From positions 62,001 through 126,000 of the forward strand of contig CAVUBM010000074.1 in assembly GCA_963739645.1 (NCBI GenBank): a DNA stretch of 64,000 bases. Reading direction: 5' to 3'. The notes below the pieces were generated by a model, which saw only the letters and a list, made by a program, of their open reading frames with translations, searched no databases and was not told the origin of the DNA. Shown piece by piece: positions 17,217 to 25,421 of the stretch (positions are counted from its first letter, which is position 1; the number at the start of each line of letters is the position of its first letter). The translations under genes were made by a program, and so were the position numbers. This DNA comes from JASHPR01 sp963739645 (GTDB taxonomy: Bacteria > Actinomycetota > Actinomycetes > Streptosporangiales > Streptosporangiaceae).

Positions 17217-17702
17217 ATGGCGACCCGCATTAGATTCGCGAGGGTGCCGGTGCGACGAGCTGATCCCGCGCGGATGCTGGCCGCGCTGAACGCACAGCGG
17301 GCCGCGCTCGGCGAACCGGACTGGCCCGGGCCGGTCACCACGGAGGCCCTCGGCGCGGCCTGCGTCCGCGCGGTGCTCGCCGCCCTGGACGCCGGCGTCC
17401 CGCCCGAGCGCGAGGCGCTGCGCTGGGCCGTGACGGACCTGCTCGGCCTGCTCGCCGCCCAGGCCCCCGGCCGCGCGGTCGAGGTGCGGATCCCGCCGTA
17501 CGCCGCGATCCAGTGCGTGGAAGGCCCGCGGCACACCCGCGGCACCCCGCCGAACGTGGTCGAGACCGACCCGGTCACGTGGATCATGCTGGCGGCAGGC
17601 CGGATCTCATGGGCCGACGCCATGGCGGACGGCCGCGTCCGCGCCAGCGGCCCTCGCGCCGACCTCTCCGCCTTCCTGCCCCTCGTGGCCCCGACTCGCT
17701 AG
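17217..17702 (+). CDS. Sterol carrier family protein, conserved beside purF
   Basis: 161 residues from the ATG at 17217 (MATRIRFARVPVRRADPARM). The end, TDPVTWIMLAAGRISWADAM then GRVRASGPRADLSAFLPL, is the typical SCP2-like tail, preceded by VEVRIPPYAAIQCVEGPRHT. A small protein of this type sits next to purF in many actinomycetes, and is usually annotated only as sterol carrier family. The ligand and function are unknown. An upstream extension of the same frame to 16929 runs antisense through the lectin-like gene and is not real. Confidence 0.75.
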   Translation: MATRIRFARVPVRRADPARMLAALNAQRAALGEPDWPGPVTTEALGAACVRAVLAALDAGVPPEREALRWAVTDLLGLLAAQAPGRAVEVRIPPYAAIQCVEGPRHTRGTPPNVVETDPVTWIMLAAGRISWADAMADGRVRASGPRADLSAFLPLVAPTR

Positions 17703-17803
17703 CCGCCGCGGGAGCCCGGAGGGCTGGGCATCGAAGCAGGCCGGGGCGGCGGCGCGCGGTGAACGTGCGCGGGGCTGAGCTGGTACTGCCATAGACTGAC
17801 CAG

Positions 17804-19330
17804 GTGATCAAGCCCGATGGCCGCCTCACGCAAGATCTGGACTCTGAGGACCGGCCGCCGCGGGACGCCTGCGGGGTGTTCGGCGTCTGGGCGCCGGGCG
17901 AGGAGGTCGCCAAGCTCGCCTACTTCGGCCTGTATGCCCTGCAGCACCGGGGCCAGGAGTCGGCCGGCATCGCGGTCAGCGACGGCACCCGGATCGTGGT
18001 GTTCAAGGACATGGGCCTGGTTCCGCAGGTCTTCGACGAATCCGTGCTCAACACGCTCCGCGGCCACATCGCGGTCGGGCACTGCCGGTATTCGACGAGC
18101 GGCTCATCGGTGTGGCAGAACGCCCAGCCGACGTTCCGCGCGACCCCGTCATCGGGACTGGCCCTCGGCCACAACGGCAACCTGATCAACACCCTCGAGC
18201 TGGCCGCGCTGGTGGGCACGGGGCTGGCCGGCGGGGCGACCACCGACACCGAAGTGCTGACCGCGCTGTTCGCCGACGGCGCGGCGGGCGGCGGCATCGA
18301 GGCCGGCGCCCTGGCCGCGCTGCCCCAGGTGCGGGGCGCGTACTCGCTGGTCTTCATGGACGAGCAGACCCTGTACGCCGCGCGTGACCCGCAGGGCTTC
18401 CGGCCGCTCGTGCTGGGCCGGCTCGACCGCGGCTGGGTGGTGGCCAGCGAGACCGCCGCCCTCGACATCGTCGGCGCGTCGTTCGTGCGCGAGGTCGAGC
18501 CCGGAGAGCTGATCGCCATCGACGAGCAGGGCGTGCGATCGCGTACCTTCGCCGTGCCCCAGCCGAGAGGATGCCTGTTCGAGTACGTGTACCTGGCCCG
18601 CCCGGACACGGCGATCGCCGGCCGGAGCGTCCAGGCGACCCGGGTCGAGGTCGGCCGGAGGCTCGCCGCCGAGCACCCCGCCGACGCCGACCTGGTCATC
18701 CCGGTGCCCGAGTCCGGTACTCCCGCAGCCATCGGGTTCGCCCAGGCCAGCGGCATCCCGTACGGGCAGGGCCTGGTCAAGAACTCCTACGTCGGCCGGA
18801 CCTTCATCCAGCCGAGCCAGACGATCAGGCAGCGCGGCATCCGGCTCAAGCTGAACCCGTTGCGGGACGTCATCGCGGGCCAGCGGGTGGTCGTGGTCGA
18901 CGACTCCATCGTGCGCGGCAACACCCAGCGCGCGATCGTGGCCATGCTGCGCGAGGCAGGCGCCGCCGAGGTGCACGTCCGCATCTCCAGCCCGCCGGTG
19001 GCCTGGCCCTGCTTCTACGGGATCGACTTCGCCACCCGGGCCGAGCTCATCGCGGGCCAGCTGTCGGTCGAGGAGATCCGGGTCTCGATCGGCGCCGACT
19101 CCCTGGGCTACGTGTCGCTGGACGGGCTGATCACCGCGACCACCCTGCCCGCGGGCCGGCTGTGCCGCGCCTGCTTCGACGGCGATTACCCGCTCCGCGT
19201 GGCCCTGGCCGAGCAGGGCAAGCACCTGCTGGAGCGCGTGGCGGTCACCCCCGCGGCGGCTGGTCCCGGGGCAGACCCGTGGTGGCAGACCCCTGCGGCG
19301 ACCCGTGGTGGCAGACCCCGTGGTAGCTGA
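17804..19330 (+). CDS. purF: Amidophosphoribosyltransferase
   Basis: First committed step of purine synthesis: PRPP plus glutamine gives phosphoribosylamine. The start is the GTG at 17804, and the nucleophile Cys is in RDACGVFGVWAPGEE, so a propeptide of about 23 residues is removed to expose it. The PRPP loop is VVVVDDSIVRGNTQRAIVAM. Cysteines in LCRACFDGDYP and near AWPCFYGIDF would hold a [4Fe-4S] cluster. The last 20 residues (GADPWWQTPAATRGGRPRGS) are encoded by a tandem 20-bp repeat and are not expected in the family. The purM start is 33 bp downstream. Confidence 0.95.
   Translation: MIKPDGRLTQDLDSEDRPPRDACGVFGVWAPGEEVAKLAYFGLYALQHRGQESAGIAVSDGTRIVVFKDMGLVPQVFDESVLNTLRGHIAVGHCRYSTSGSSVWQNAQPTFRATPSSGLALGHNGNLINTLELAALVGTGLAGGATTDTEVLTALFADGAAGGGIEAGALAALPQVRGAYSLVFMDEQTLYAARDPQGFRPLVLGRLDRGWVVASETAALDIVGASFVREVEPGELIAIDEQGVRSRTFAVPQPRGCLFEYVYLARPDTAIAGRSVQATRVEVGRRLAAEHPADADLVIPVPESGTPAAIGFAQASGIPYGQGLVKNSYVGRTFIQPSQTIRQRGIRLKLNPLRDVIAGQRVVVVDDSIVRGNTQRAIVAMLREAGAAEVHVRISSPPVAWPCFYGIDFATRAELIAGQLSVEEIRVSIGADSLGYVSLDGLITATTLPAGRLCRACFDGDYPLRVALAEQGKHLLERVAVTPAAAGPGADPWWQTPAATRGGRPRGS
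19274..19319 (+). repeat. Tandem 20-bp direct repeat at the 3' end of purF
   Basis: GACCCGTGGTGGCAGACCCC occurs at 19274-19293 and again at 19300-19319, period 26. A third, shorter echo (GTGGTAGCTGA) holds the purF stop. It extends the PurF C-terminus with two differently framed readings of the repeat. Confidence 0.8.
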
Positions 19331-19363
19331 CTCGGTGGCGGCCGGATCCGCCGGAAGCAGGCC

Positions 19364-20425
19364 GTGACCGGATCCGGCGCGGTGAAGGGGGCCAGCTACG
19401 CGCAGGCCGGGGTGGACATCGCGGCCGGGGAGCGCGCGGTCGACCTGATCCGGTCCGCCGTGGCCCGCACGGCCGGGCCCGAGGTGGTGGGCGGCATCGG
19501 CGGCTTCGCCGGCCTGTTCGACGCGTCCAAGCTGACCAGCTACCGGCGGCCGCTGCTGGCCACGTCCACCGACGGGGTGGGCACCAAGGTGGTGATCGCC
19601 CGGCAGACCGGCGTCTACGACACGATCGGCATCGACCTCGTCGGCATGGTGGTGGACGATCTCGTGGTGTGCGGGGCGGAGCCCCTGTTCCTGACCGACT
19701 ACGTGGTGTGCGGCCAGGTCCGTCCGGAGCGGGTCGCGGCGATCGTGGCCGGGGTGGCGGACGGATGCGTAACGGCCGGGTGTGCTCTTATCGGCGGGGA
19801 GACGGCCGAGCATCCCGGGCACCTGGGCCCCGATGACTTTGACCTGGCGGGCGCAGCGACCGGGGTCGTTGAGGCGGACCGGCTGCTCGGGGCGGACCGG
19901 GTGCGGGCCGGTGACGCGATCATCGCGATGGCGTCGTCAGGCTTGCACTCCAACGGGTTCTCACTGGTCAGGCACGTGATCGACCAGGCGGGCCTGAGCC
20001 TGGAGACGGTGCTGCCCGAGCTCGGCCGGCCGCTCGGCGAGGAGCTGCTGACGCCGACCCGCATCTACGCCAGGGACTGCCTGGCGCTGGCCGGGGAGTG
20101 CGACGTGCACGCGTTCGCGCACGTGACGGGGGGCGGGCTGGCCGCGAACCTGGCCCGGGTGCTCCCGCCGCACGCCGACGCCGTGATCGACCGCGGCACC
20201 TGGAGCCCGCCGGCCGTGTTCGGGGTGCTGGGGGAGCAGGGCGGGATCACCGGACCGGAGCTGGAGCACGTGTTCAACATGGGCGTCGGGATGGTGGCCG
20301 TGGTAGCCGCGTCAGACGCCGGCCGGGCGCTCGGCCTGCTGGCCGCGCGGGACGTGCCCGCGTGGCTGGCCGGCGAGATAACCGCGGGCGCGGGAATGGC
20401 CCGCCTCGCCGGGCAGCACAGCTGA
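19364..20425 (+). CDS. purM: Phosphoribosylformylglycinamidine cyclo-ligase
   Basis: 353 residues from the GTG at 19364. It makes AIR from FGAM with ATP. The protein opens with SYAQAGVDIAAGERAVDLIR, has LATSTDGVGTKVVIARQTG and GIDLVGMVVDDLVVCGAEPL, then GCALIGGETAEHPG with the conserved ATP site, and AHVTGGGLAANLARVLPPHA. All PurM hallmarks are present. It is followed by a possible terminator at 20427-20454 and a convergent DUF3073 gene. Confidence 0.95.
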   Translation: MTGSGAVKGASYAQAGVDIAAGERAVDLIRSAVARTAGPEVVGGIGGFAGLFDASKLTSYRRPLLATSTDGVGTKVVIARQTGVYDTIGIDLVGMVVDDLVVCGAEPLFLTDYVVCGQVRPERVAAIVAGVADGCVTAGCALIGGETAEHPGHLGPDDFDLAGAATGVVEADRLLGADRVRAGDAIIAMASSGLHSNGFSLVRHVIDQAGLSLETVLPELGRPLGEELLTPTRIYARDCLALAGECDVHAFAHVTGGGLAANLARVLPPHADAVIDRGTWSPPAVFGVLGEQGGITGPELEHVFNMGVGMVAVVAASDAGRALGLLAARDVPAWLAGEITAGAGMARLAGQHS

Positions 20426-20426
20426 T

Positions 20427-20454
20427 CCTGCGCGTCATCGCACGCGGGCGCAGG
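20427..20454 (+). terminator. Hairpin after purM
   Basis: CCTGCGC and GCGCAGG form 7-bp arms around a 14-nt loop that can pair further (GCG/CGC). It starts 2 bp after the purM stop, between two convergent genes. There is no T-run. Confidence 0.5.
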
Positions 20455-20516
20455 CTGCCTCTCGTGCCGGTGTGCTGCTCTGACGATCCCGGTTGGACCA
20501 GCGCTGCGAGCTGGGC

Positions 20517-20822
20517 TCAGGTGCCATTGGCCCTGCTCATCCGCGAGCTGCCCTCAGCGCGCGGGGAACCGCCGGCCCGGTCGCCGACGTCTTCGGCCCG
20601 GTCGTCCTCGTCGTCCAGTTCGTCGTCGTCGTCCTCGTCGTCCTCGTCGTCCACGGAGTAGCGGTCCGCGAAATCCGCGTAGGCGGCGTCTTCGTCCGCA
20701 CCCTGCTCGTCCGTGCCGACGCCAAACTCAGCCCGCAGCTGGTCAAGGTCCATGCCGCCGCCGCTGTACTTGAGCTGGCGGGCCACCTTCACCTGCTTGG
20801 CCTTGGCTCGGCCGCGCCCCAT
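20517..20822 (-). CDS. DUF3073 family protein
   Basis: 101 residues. The N-terminus MGRGRAKAKQVKVARQLKY is the family signature; it is followed by MDLDQLRAEFG and a strongly acidic stretch (SVDDEDDEDDDDELDDEDD). The function is unknown. Its position next to purM and valine dehydrogenase is conserved in Streptomyces. A perfect hairpin at 20847-20864 lies in its 5' leader. Confidence 0.9.
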   Translation of the reverse strand: MGRGRAKAKQVKVARQLKYSGGGMDLDQLRAEFGVGTDEQGADEDAAYADFADRYSVDDEDDEDDDDELDDEDDRAEDVGDRAGGSPRAEGSSRMSRANGT

Positions 20823-20846
20823 TGGCTCGACCCCCTCGAACGTACG

Positions 20847-20864
20847 GGAGCCCCGTCGGGCTCC
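20847..20864. promoter_or_regulatory. Perfect hairpin in the leader of the DUF3073 gene
   Basis: GGAGCCC (20847-20853) and GGGCTCC (20858-20864) pair exactly around a 4-nt loop, 25 bp upstream of the minus-strand start. It could be the vdh terminator (transcription runs towards it from 21046) or a leader structure of the DUF3073 mRNA. Confidence 0.5.
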
Positions 20865-21045
20865 TGGTCACCGCACTGATCCCGGTTTCATCAGCGCGCT
20901 GATGCTTGCGGGCTTTCTCGCACAGCTAAACCACCCGCCGCCTCTCCACCGCAGGAGTGCAGCGCGCTCGTTCCTCCGTGCACACATAACGGTACCTGCT
21001 TTGCGCGTCCGGCGCCTATGGGCCATGGTCAGGGGGCCCCACGGG

Positions 21046-22224
21046 TTAAGTGTTGAGCCAAATGCCGCGGAGCCGGCCCACCTCGGACATCCGGCGCTCC
21101 GCCAGCCGGTCGGCGGCGACCGCGGGCGGCACGTCCTCCTGGCCGGCGATGGTCAGAATCTTCTTGGTGGTGTCGAAGATCTGCGCCGCCCGGGCCTCGG
21201 CGCGCTCGAAGCTGAAGCCGCTGATCTCGTCCGCGACCTGGATCACGCCGCCGGAGTTGACCACGTAGTCCGGCGCGTAGACGATGCCGCGGTCGGCCAG
21301 CAGCTTCTCGATGCCCGGGTGGGCCAGCTGATTGTTCGCCCCGCCGCAGATGATCCGGGCGTTCAGCAGACCGAGGGTGCCGTCGTTGACCGCGCCGCCC
21401 AGCGCGCACGGCGAGTAGATGTCGGTAGCCCTGGCGAGCAGGCCCTCGCGGCCGTCTGCCGCCTCGACCCCGGGGTGCTTGGCCTGGATCCGCTCCACCG
21501 CGCCCGCGTCCACATCGCACACCACCACCTGGGCGCCGGCGTCGACCAGGTGCCCGACGAGGTGGCGGCCGACCTTGCCCACGCCTTCCACGCCAACCGT
21601 GCGGTCCTCGAGGCTGCTCGTGCCCCAGATGTGCTCGGCCGCGGCGCGCATGCCCTGGAAGACCCCGAACGCGGTGAGCACCGAGGAGTCGCCGGCGCCG
21701 CCGTTGCGCACCGTCCGGCCGGTCACGTACTGGCACTCGCGGGCCACGAGGTCCATGTCCTCGCTGTAGGTGCCGACGTCGCAGGCGGTGATGTAGCGGC
21801 CGTTCAGCGACTGCACGAACCTGCCGTAGGCCCGCAGCAGCGCCTCGGACTTGAGCCGGGCCGGGTCGCCGATGATGACGGCCTTGCCACCGCCGTGATC
21901 GAGGCCGGCCATGGCGTTCTTGTAGGCCATCGCGCGCGCCAGGTTCAGCACATCGGTCAGGGCCGCGTCCTCGTCCGGATACGGGTAGAAGCGGGTCCCG
22001 CCCAGCGCCGGCCCGAGGGCGGTCGAGTAGATGGCGATGATCGCGCGCAGCCCGGTCGGCGCATCCTGGCAGAACACCACCTGCTCGTGCCCGGTGGGGG
22101 CCTGCGGGCCTGCTCCCGCTGGCGGCACTGGCTCGGCGTCGCCGCCGGTACTTGGCTGATCCGCTTTCCCGAATATGTTGGTCACAACGGTGACTCCCGG
22201 CTCAGTCCCTGTCGTCCTTGACAC
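21046..22224 (-). CDS. vdh: Valine/leucine dehydrogenase (Glu/Leu/Phe/Val dehydrogenase family)
   Basis: NAD-dependent oxidative deamination of branched-chain amino acids to 2-oxoacids, the substrates of the Bkd complex encoded 9 kb away. The catalytic lysine lies in AGLDHGGGKAVIIGDPARLK; LGGTRFYPYPDEDAAL precedes it. The NAD site is VGVEGVGKVGRHLVGHLVDA. Streptomyces valine dehydrogenase has about 364 residues. The GTG at 22224 (GGAG 5 nt upstream) gives 392, and a second GTG at 22185 (also with GGGAG upstream) gives 379. The N-terminal 40 residues are not conserved, so the start is open. Confidence 0.9.
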   Translation of the reverse strand: MSRTTGTEPGVTVVTNIFGKADQPSTGGDAEPVPPAGAGPQAPTGHEQVVFCQDAPTGLRAIIAIYSTALGPALGGTRFYPYPDEDAALTDVLNLARAMAYKNAMAGLDHGGGKAVIIGDPARLKSEALLRAYGRFVQSLNGRYITACDVGTYSEDMDLVARECQYVTGRTVRNGGAGDSSVLTAFGVFQGMRAAAEHIWGTSSLEDRTVGVEGVGKVGRHLVGHLVDAGAQVVVCDVDAGAVERIQAKHPGVEAADGREGLLARATDIYSPCALGGAVNDGTLGLLNARIICGGANNQLAHPGIEKLLADRGIVYAPDYVVNSGGVIQVADEISGFSFERAEARAAQIFDTTKKILTIAGQEDVPPAVAADRLAERRMSEVGRLRGIWLNT

Positions 22225-22329
22225 GGGATCTCCGAGCCCAGGGTATGCCGATTACAGGGGGTGAGAGGGTGCCGGCGCCGGCCTGCTGCAATCTCATCAG
22301 GGCTGGGACTTCTGTTGGAGGGCACCGGT

Positions 22330-23271
22330 ATGTCACGATTGATCATGCTGCCGTGCGCTGCCTTTCTGCGGGTGTATGAGCCGCTATCCGCCTTTGGGCC
22401 GGCAGAGCGGGCACACTGGGAGGCATATGCCGCATCGGGGGACAGGCCACGCAGGACGGACGCGCTCGAAGCCGAGCGCGACGAGGCGTTGCGCAGGATT
22501 ATCGCGTTGCCGCCGATCGTCGCCCCGGCCCAGGAGAGCGAGGACGCCTACGTGCGCTGGGCCGACGGCATCACCTACGTGTGCCCGTGGCAGACCAGGC
22601 TCCGGTCCTGGCTGGCCCTGGGCCGGCTGCGGGCCGCCAGCGGGCCGCCGCTGGCGGACGCGTTCGCGCCGGGCGAGGCGGACCGGGCCGCGGAGGACTT
22701 CGCCCGGTGGGACGGGCAGGAGCCTGCGCCGCGGGTCTACATCCAGAGCAGCACCTGGTCGGTGCCGCCGACCTGGTTCGTTCCGTTCGTGCCGTCCGAG
22801 CGCTGGCTGGTGCTCGGCACCGCGGGCGACGGGGAAAGCGGCAGGCCAGCGACCGCGTCCGCGACCCGCACGCTCATCTACGCGACGACCATGGCCCAGG
22901 CGCGCAAAAGGCTGGCCCGGGCGCTCGCCACGTTCCGGCGGGTTCCTGGAGCGGCTCAGGCGCCGCGGGCGCCAGGGGCAGACAGCGGCGACAGCGCGCC
23001 GACCGCGGCCGGCCTGCTGCGCGCGGGGGTGGCGCTCGAGGAGATCGGGCGCTGGCTGGAGGAGTTCCACCCGCATGCGCTGGTGGAGCTCGACTACGGA
23101 GGGTTGGTGCAGCTACTCGATGATGACGCACTCCGGGCGGATCAATCGGTGGCTGAGGTTTCCGCTGCGGTCAGCGCTCTGGCCAGCAGAGAGTTCGAGC
23201 TGGCGGCCGCCATGTACCAGCGGCTGCGCACCAGGTGGCGGGAGCTGGAGGCCATCGAACTAGGAAGCTGA
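22330..23271 (+). CDS. Conserved hypothetical protein, neighbour of bldC
   Basis: 313 residues from the ATG at 22330 (MSRLIMLPCAAFLRVYEPLS). I know no function. The first half holds PAERAHWEAYAASGDRP and YVRWADGITYVCPWQTRLRS; the middle has SSTWSVPPTWFVPFVPSERW; the C-terminal part is helical with LEEIGRWLEEFHPHALVELD and ends AAMYQRLRTRWRELEAIELG. No signal peptide or membrane segment is seen, so it is probably cytoplasmic. A gene of this kind lies between vdh and bldC in Streptomyces as I remember it. The frame upstream to 22261 has no better start. Confidence 0.75.
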   Translation: MSRLIMLPCAAFLRVYEPLSAFGPAERAHWEAYAASGDRPRRTDALEAERDEALRRIIALPPIVAPAQESEDAYVRWADGITYVCPWQTRLRSWLALGRLRAASGPPLADAFAPGEADRAAEDFARWDGQEPAPRVYIQSSTWSVPPTWFVPFVPSERWLVLGTAGDGESGRPATASATRTLIYATTMAQARKRLARALATFRRVPGAAQAPRAPGADSGDSAPTAAGLLRAGVALEEIGRWLEEFHPHALVELDYGGLVQLLDDDALRADQSVAEVSAAVSALASREFELAAAMYQRLRTRWRELEAIELGS

Positions 23272-23423
23272 GGGGAGGGGGGGATGACTTTTCCGAATCT
23301 GCCCGTTGCGACGCTGCGTGTCGCTAGAATCACGCAGCGTGACTCGCAAGCAGTAGGACGACAAGCCGGCTCATGGAGATTCTTTTGCTCCTGGTGGTCG
23401 ACTTGTCACCGCTGGTGATGGCA

Positions 23424-23445
23424 ATATGGTCTGAGTAGACCATAT
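23424..23445. promoter_or_regulatory. Perfect palindrome upstream of bldC
   Basis: 9-bp arms ATATGGTCT (23424-23432) and AGACCATAT (23437-23445) flank a GAGT spacer. It is about 90 bp upstream of the bldC start, in a stretch less GC-rich than the surroundings. It has no T-run and no coding explanation, so a dimeric repressor or activator site is likely. Confidence 0.65.
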
Positions 23446-23533
23446 GGGACATCCACGGCAGGCTCCCCAATGGAGCCAGGCATAGCAATAAACGCAGGAT
23501 CGCAGTACCGGTCCAGGAGGAGAGGCCGTCAAC

Positions 23534-23737
23534 ATGTCTGCACGCACGCCAGAGGCCGAGCCTCTGCTGACACCAGCAGAGGTCGCGACCATGTTCCGGG
23601 TTGACCCGAAAACCGTCACACGGTGGGCCAAAGCCGGAAAACTGACTTCCATACGTACGCTCGGCGGGCACCGCCGGTACCGGGAGACAGAAGTTCGCGC
23701 ACTACTCGCGGGCATCCCGCAGCCGCGCTCGGAATGA
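23534..23737 (+). CDS. bldC: Developmental regulator BldC (MerR-like DNA-binding protein)
   Basis: 67 residues, almost identical to the Streptomyces protein as I recall it: LLTPAEVATMFRVDPKTVTR, WAKAGKLTSIRTLGGHRRYR and LLAGIPQPRSE. It is a lone winged helix-turn-helix domain with no effector region. In Streptomyces it binds direct repeats cooperatively and delays entry into development. AGGAGGAGAGG precedes the ATG. Finding bldC in its usual neighbourhood is the strongest sign of a filamentous or related actinomycete. Confidence 0.97.
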   Translation: MSARTPEAEPLLTPAEVATMFRVDPKTVTRWAKAGKLTSIRTLGGHRRYRETEVRALLAGIPQPRSE

Positions 23738-24373
23738 TGATGCGTGGCCGCCGACCTGGCGTTTTCCTGCCGGGAACCCTGACGCACGATGCCGTGCCCG
23801 CGGTGGTGGCCATGCCCGGAGAGCAAGTCCAAGGGGGGGTCGGCCCCGGCGGCGAAAGCGCCGCGTCACGGGGCGTAGTCCACAGCCGGCGCTCGCGGAG
23901 CGCCGTGGCTGGCGGGCCCGGCCGGGGTCGATCCGGCCTCCCGAGGTAAGCAGAATCTGGCCCAGTGGTCAGAACGGGGTTAAGCCCCATTTTGGTCACT
24001 TTGGGTTAGCAAATCGCCACTAGTCTGGCGGACGTGGGGACTTAGCTGCGCGCCTTGCAGGCACGGGTTCCGGCCTGCCGCATGAGCCCGCGCACACGCC
24101 CTCGGCCACCGCCCCGGCCGTCATCCGGGCCACCTCATGTTACGCTGCGTAATCGGTGATGAACTTTTCGTAATCACGCCTGCGCTGGCGGGCGCTCCGC
24201 CATACTGGTCGCCATGCCAGCGCTGAGGGGGAACGGCGGCGGCGGATAGGCGTCCGCGCACCATGAACCGCACGCTGCACGTGGCTTGCGTGCCACGCGT
24301 CGGCGATGTGCGCACGCCCGGGGGCCCGCCGACTGGCGGGGCGTGCCGTATCGCGATGAGGGAGGGGATCGCA
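23738..24373. other. 636-bp intergenic region after bldC
   Basis: No convincing gene on either strand. It contains a perfect hairpin CGGCGCTC-GCG-GAGCGCCG (about 23889-23907) that may end the bldC transcript, a smaller GGGG/CCCC hairpin near 23976, the palindrome TTACGCTGCGTAA at 24140-24152 and two copies of CGTAATC about 22 bp apart (24148 and 24170). Less GC-rich stretches near 23990-24030 and 24135-24180 could be promoters for the next gene. Confidence 0.5.
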
Positions 24374-25279
24374 ATGCGTGATCCGGAGTTGGTCATGCGT
24401 GCGCAGCGGGCAGCAGCGGAGCTGGAGCAGGCCTGGGACCGGTGGCGCACCATCCACGGGCTGGGGACAGAGCCGCTGCCACCGGTGTCGAGCTACGTGG
24501 GCTACTCGCTCGAAGAACCCTGGGGCCAGCCGCGCGTGGTGTTCGGCATCGACGCCAGCGAGGCTGAGCAGCTGGCCGCGCTGCTCGACCGGAACGACGT
24601 CGGGCCCATCTATGCCGCGGTGGCATCGCGGCCAGGCGCGCGGCCGGCCGATGAGGCCGACGGCCGGCCACCGGAGCCGAACAACGGGCGCGTTCACGTG
24701 CCCACCCAGGCCCAGGCCGGCGCGGTCCAGCACGACCCGGCTCCGAGGGACAAGGCGACCGATCCGGCTCCGCCGCAGGCGCTGCGCACCTCGCTGCGGC
24801 CGCCGGGCCGCCGGGACAGCACCGAGCCCGCACTCAGGCCCGCAACCGACGCCGAGACCCCCGAGCGTGATTCCCGTGGGCCGGAGGCGGACGGGGAAGC
24901 GCCCGCTGCCCGGGACGCCCAGGGTGCCGGGAACGGTGGCCTGGTGGCGTTCCGGCCCCGGAACGAGCCCGCGCCGCGCGAAGAGGAGAGCCAGGAGCCG
25001 GATGTGCGGGGCGAGCCGGACGGGGTCGCCGATGACGACCAGCCGACCGCGACCTGGACCCGGGCCAGCCGTGCGCCGGGTGGCCACGCCCTGCCGCGGC
25101 AGAAGCGTGGGGGAGCGGCCAAGTCATCCGGCAGCAAGCAGGAGGCCAAGGACCGAGCGGGCCTGGACACCATGGCCGCTGACCTGGCGGGCTGGACGGC
25201 AGGGGAGCTGCCCGGACAGGCTTCGCATCGCTGCCCACCTGGGCAGATATGCGACCAAGGCCCGACATCGCTCGGCTAA
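24374..25279 (+). CDS. Hypothetical protein with a conserved N-terminal domain and a disordered middle
   Basis: 301 residues from the ATG at 24374, chosen for GGAGGGG 8 nt upstream. Residues 1-90 look folded (ELVMRAQRAAAELEQAWDRW, VSSYVGYSLEEPWGQPRVVF, ASEAEQLAALLDRNDVGPIY). Residues 95-270 are Pro/Ala/Glu/Arg-rich and probably disordered. The end has LDTMAADLAGWTAGELPGQA, a helix-like tail, after which the frame may be wrong: the last 17 residues are Cys/Pro-rich and unlike the rest. The function is unknown. Confidence 0.65.
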   Translation: MRDPELVMRAQRAAAELEQAWDRWRTIHGLGTEPLPPVSSYVGYSLEEPWGQPRVVFGIDASEAEQLAALLDRNDVGPIYAAVASRPGARPADEADGRPPEPNNGRVHVPTQAQAGAVQHDPAPRDKATDPAPPQALRTSLRPPGRRDSTEPALRPATDAETPERDSRGPEADGEAPAARDAQGAGNGGLVAFRPRNEPAPREEESQEPDVRGEPDGVADDDQPTATWTRASRAPGGHALPRQKRGGAAKSSGSKQEAKDRAGLDTMAADLAGWTAGELPGQASHRCPPGQICDQGPTSLG

Positions 25280-25421
25280 CCTTAGAGGAGGCTGGTTCAG
25301 CCGGTATCGACCGCCGATGTTGGAGCCAGGGCTCTGCTGCTGTTAAGCGTGTCTTCAGCTCCTGGCGGGAACCTACCGGGTGGACGCCGAGAGTTTCATG
25401 CCCCGAAGGAGCCGTCTTCCG

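Noticed and set aside
23875..23950. tRNA-like sequence after bldC (GCCGG...CCGGC arm with a 7-nt loop)
   Set aside because: The loop is GGTCGAT, not the TTC-type T-loop, and no acceptor or anticodon stem can be formed.
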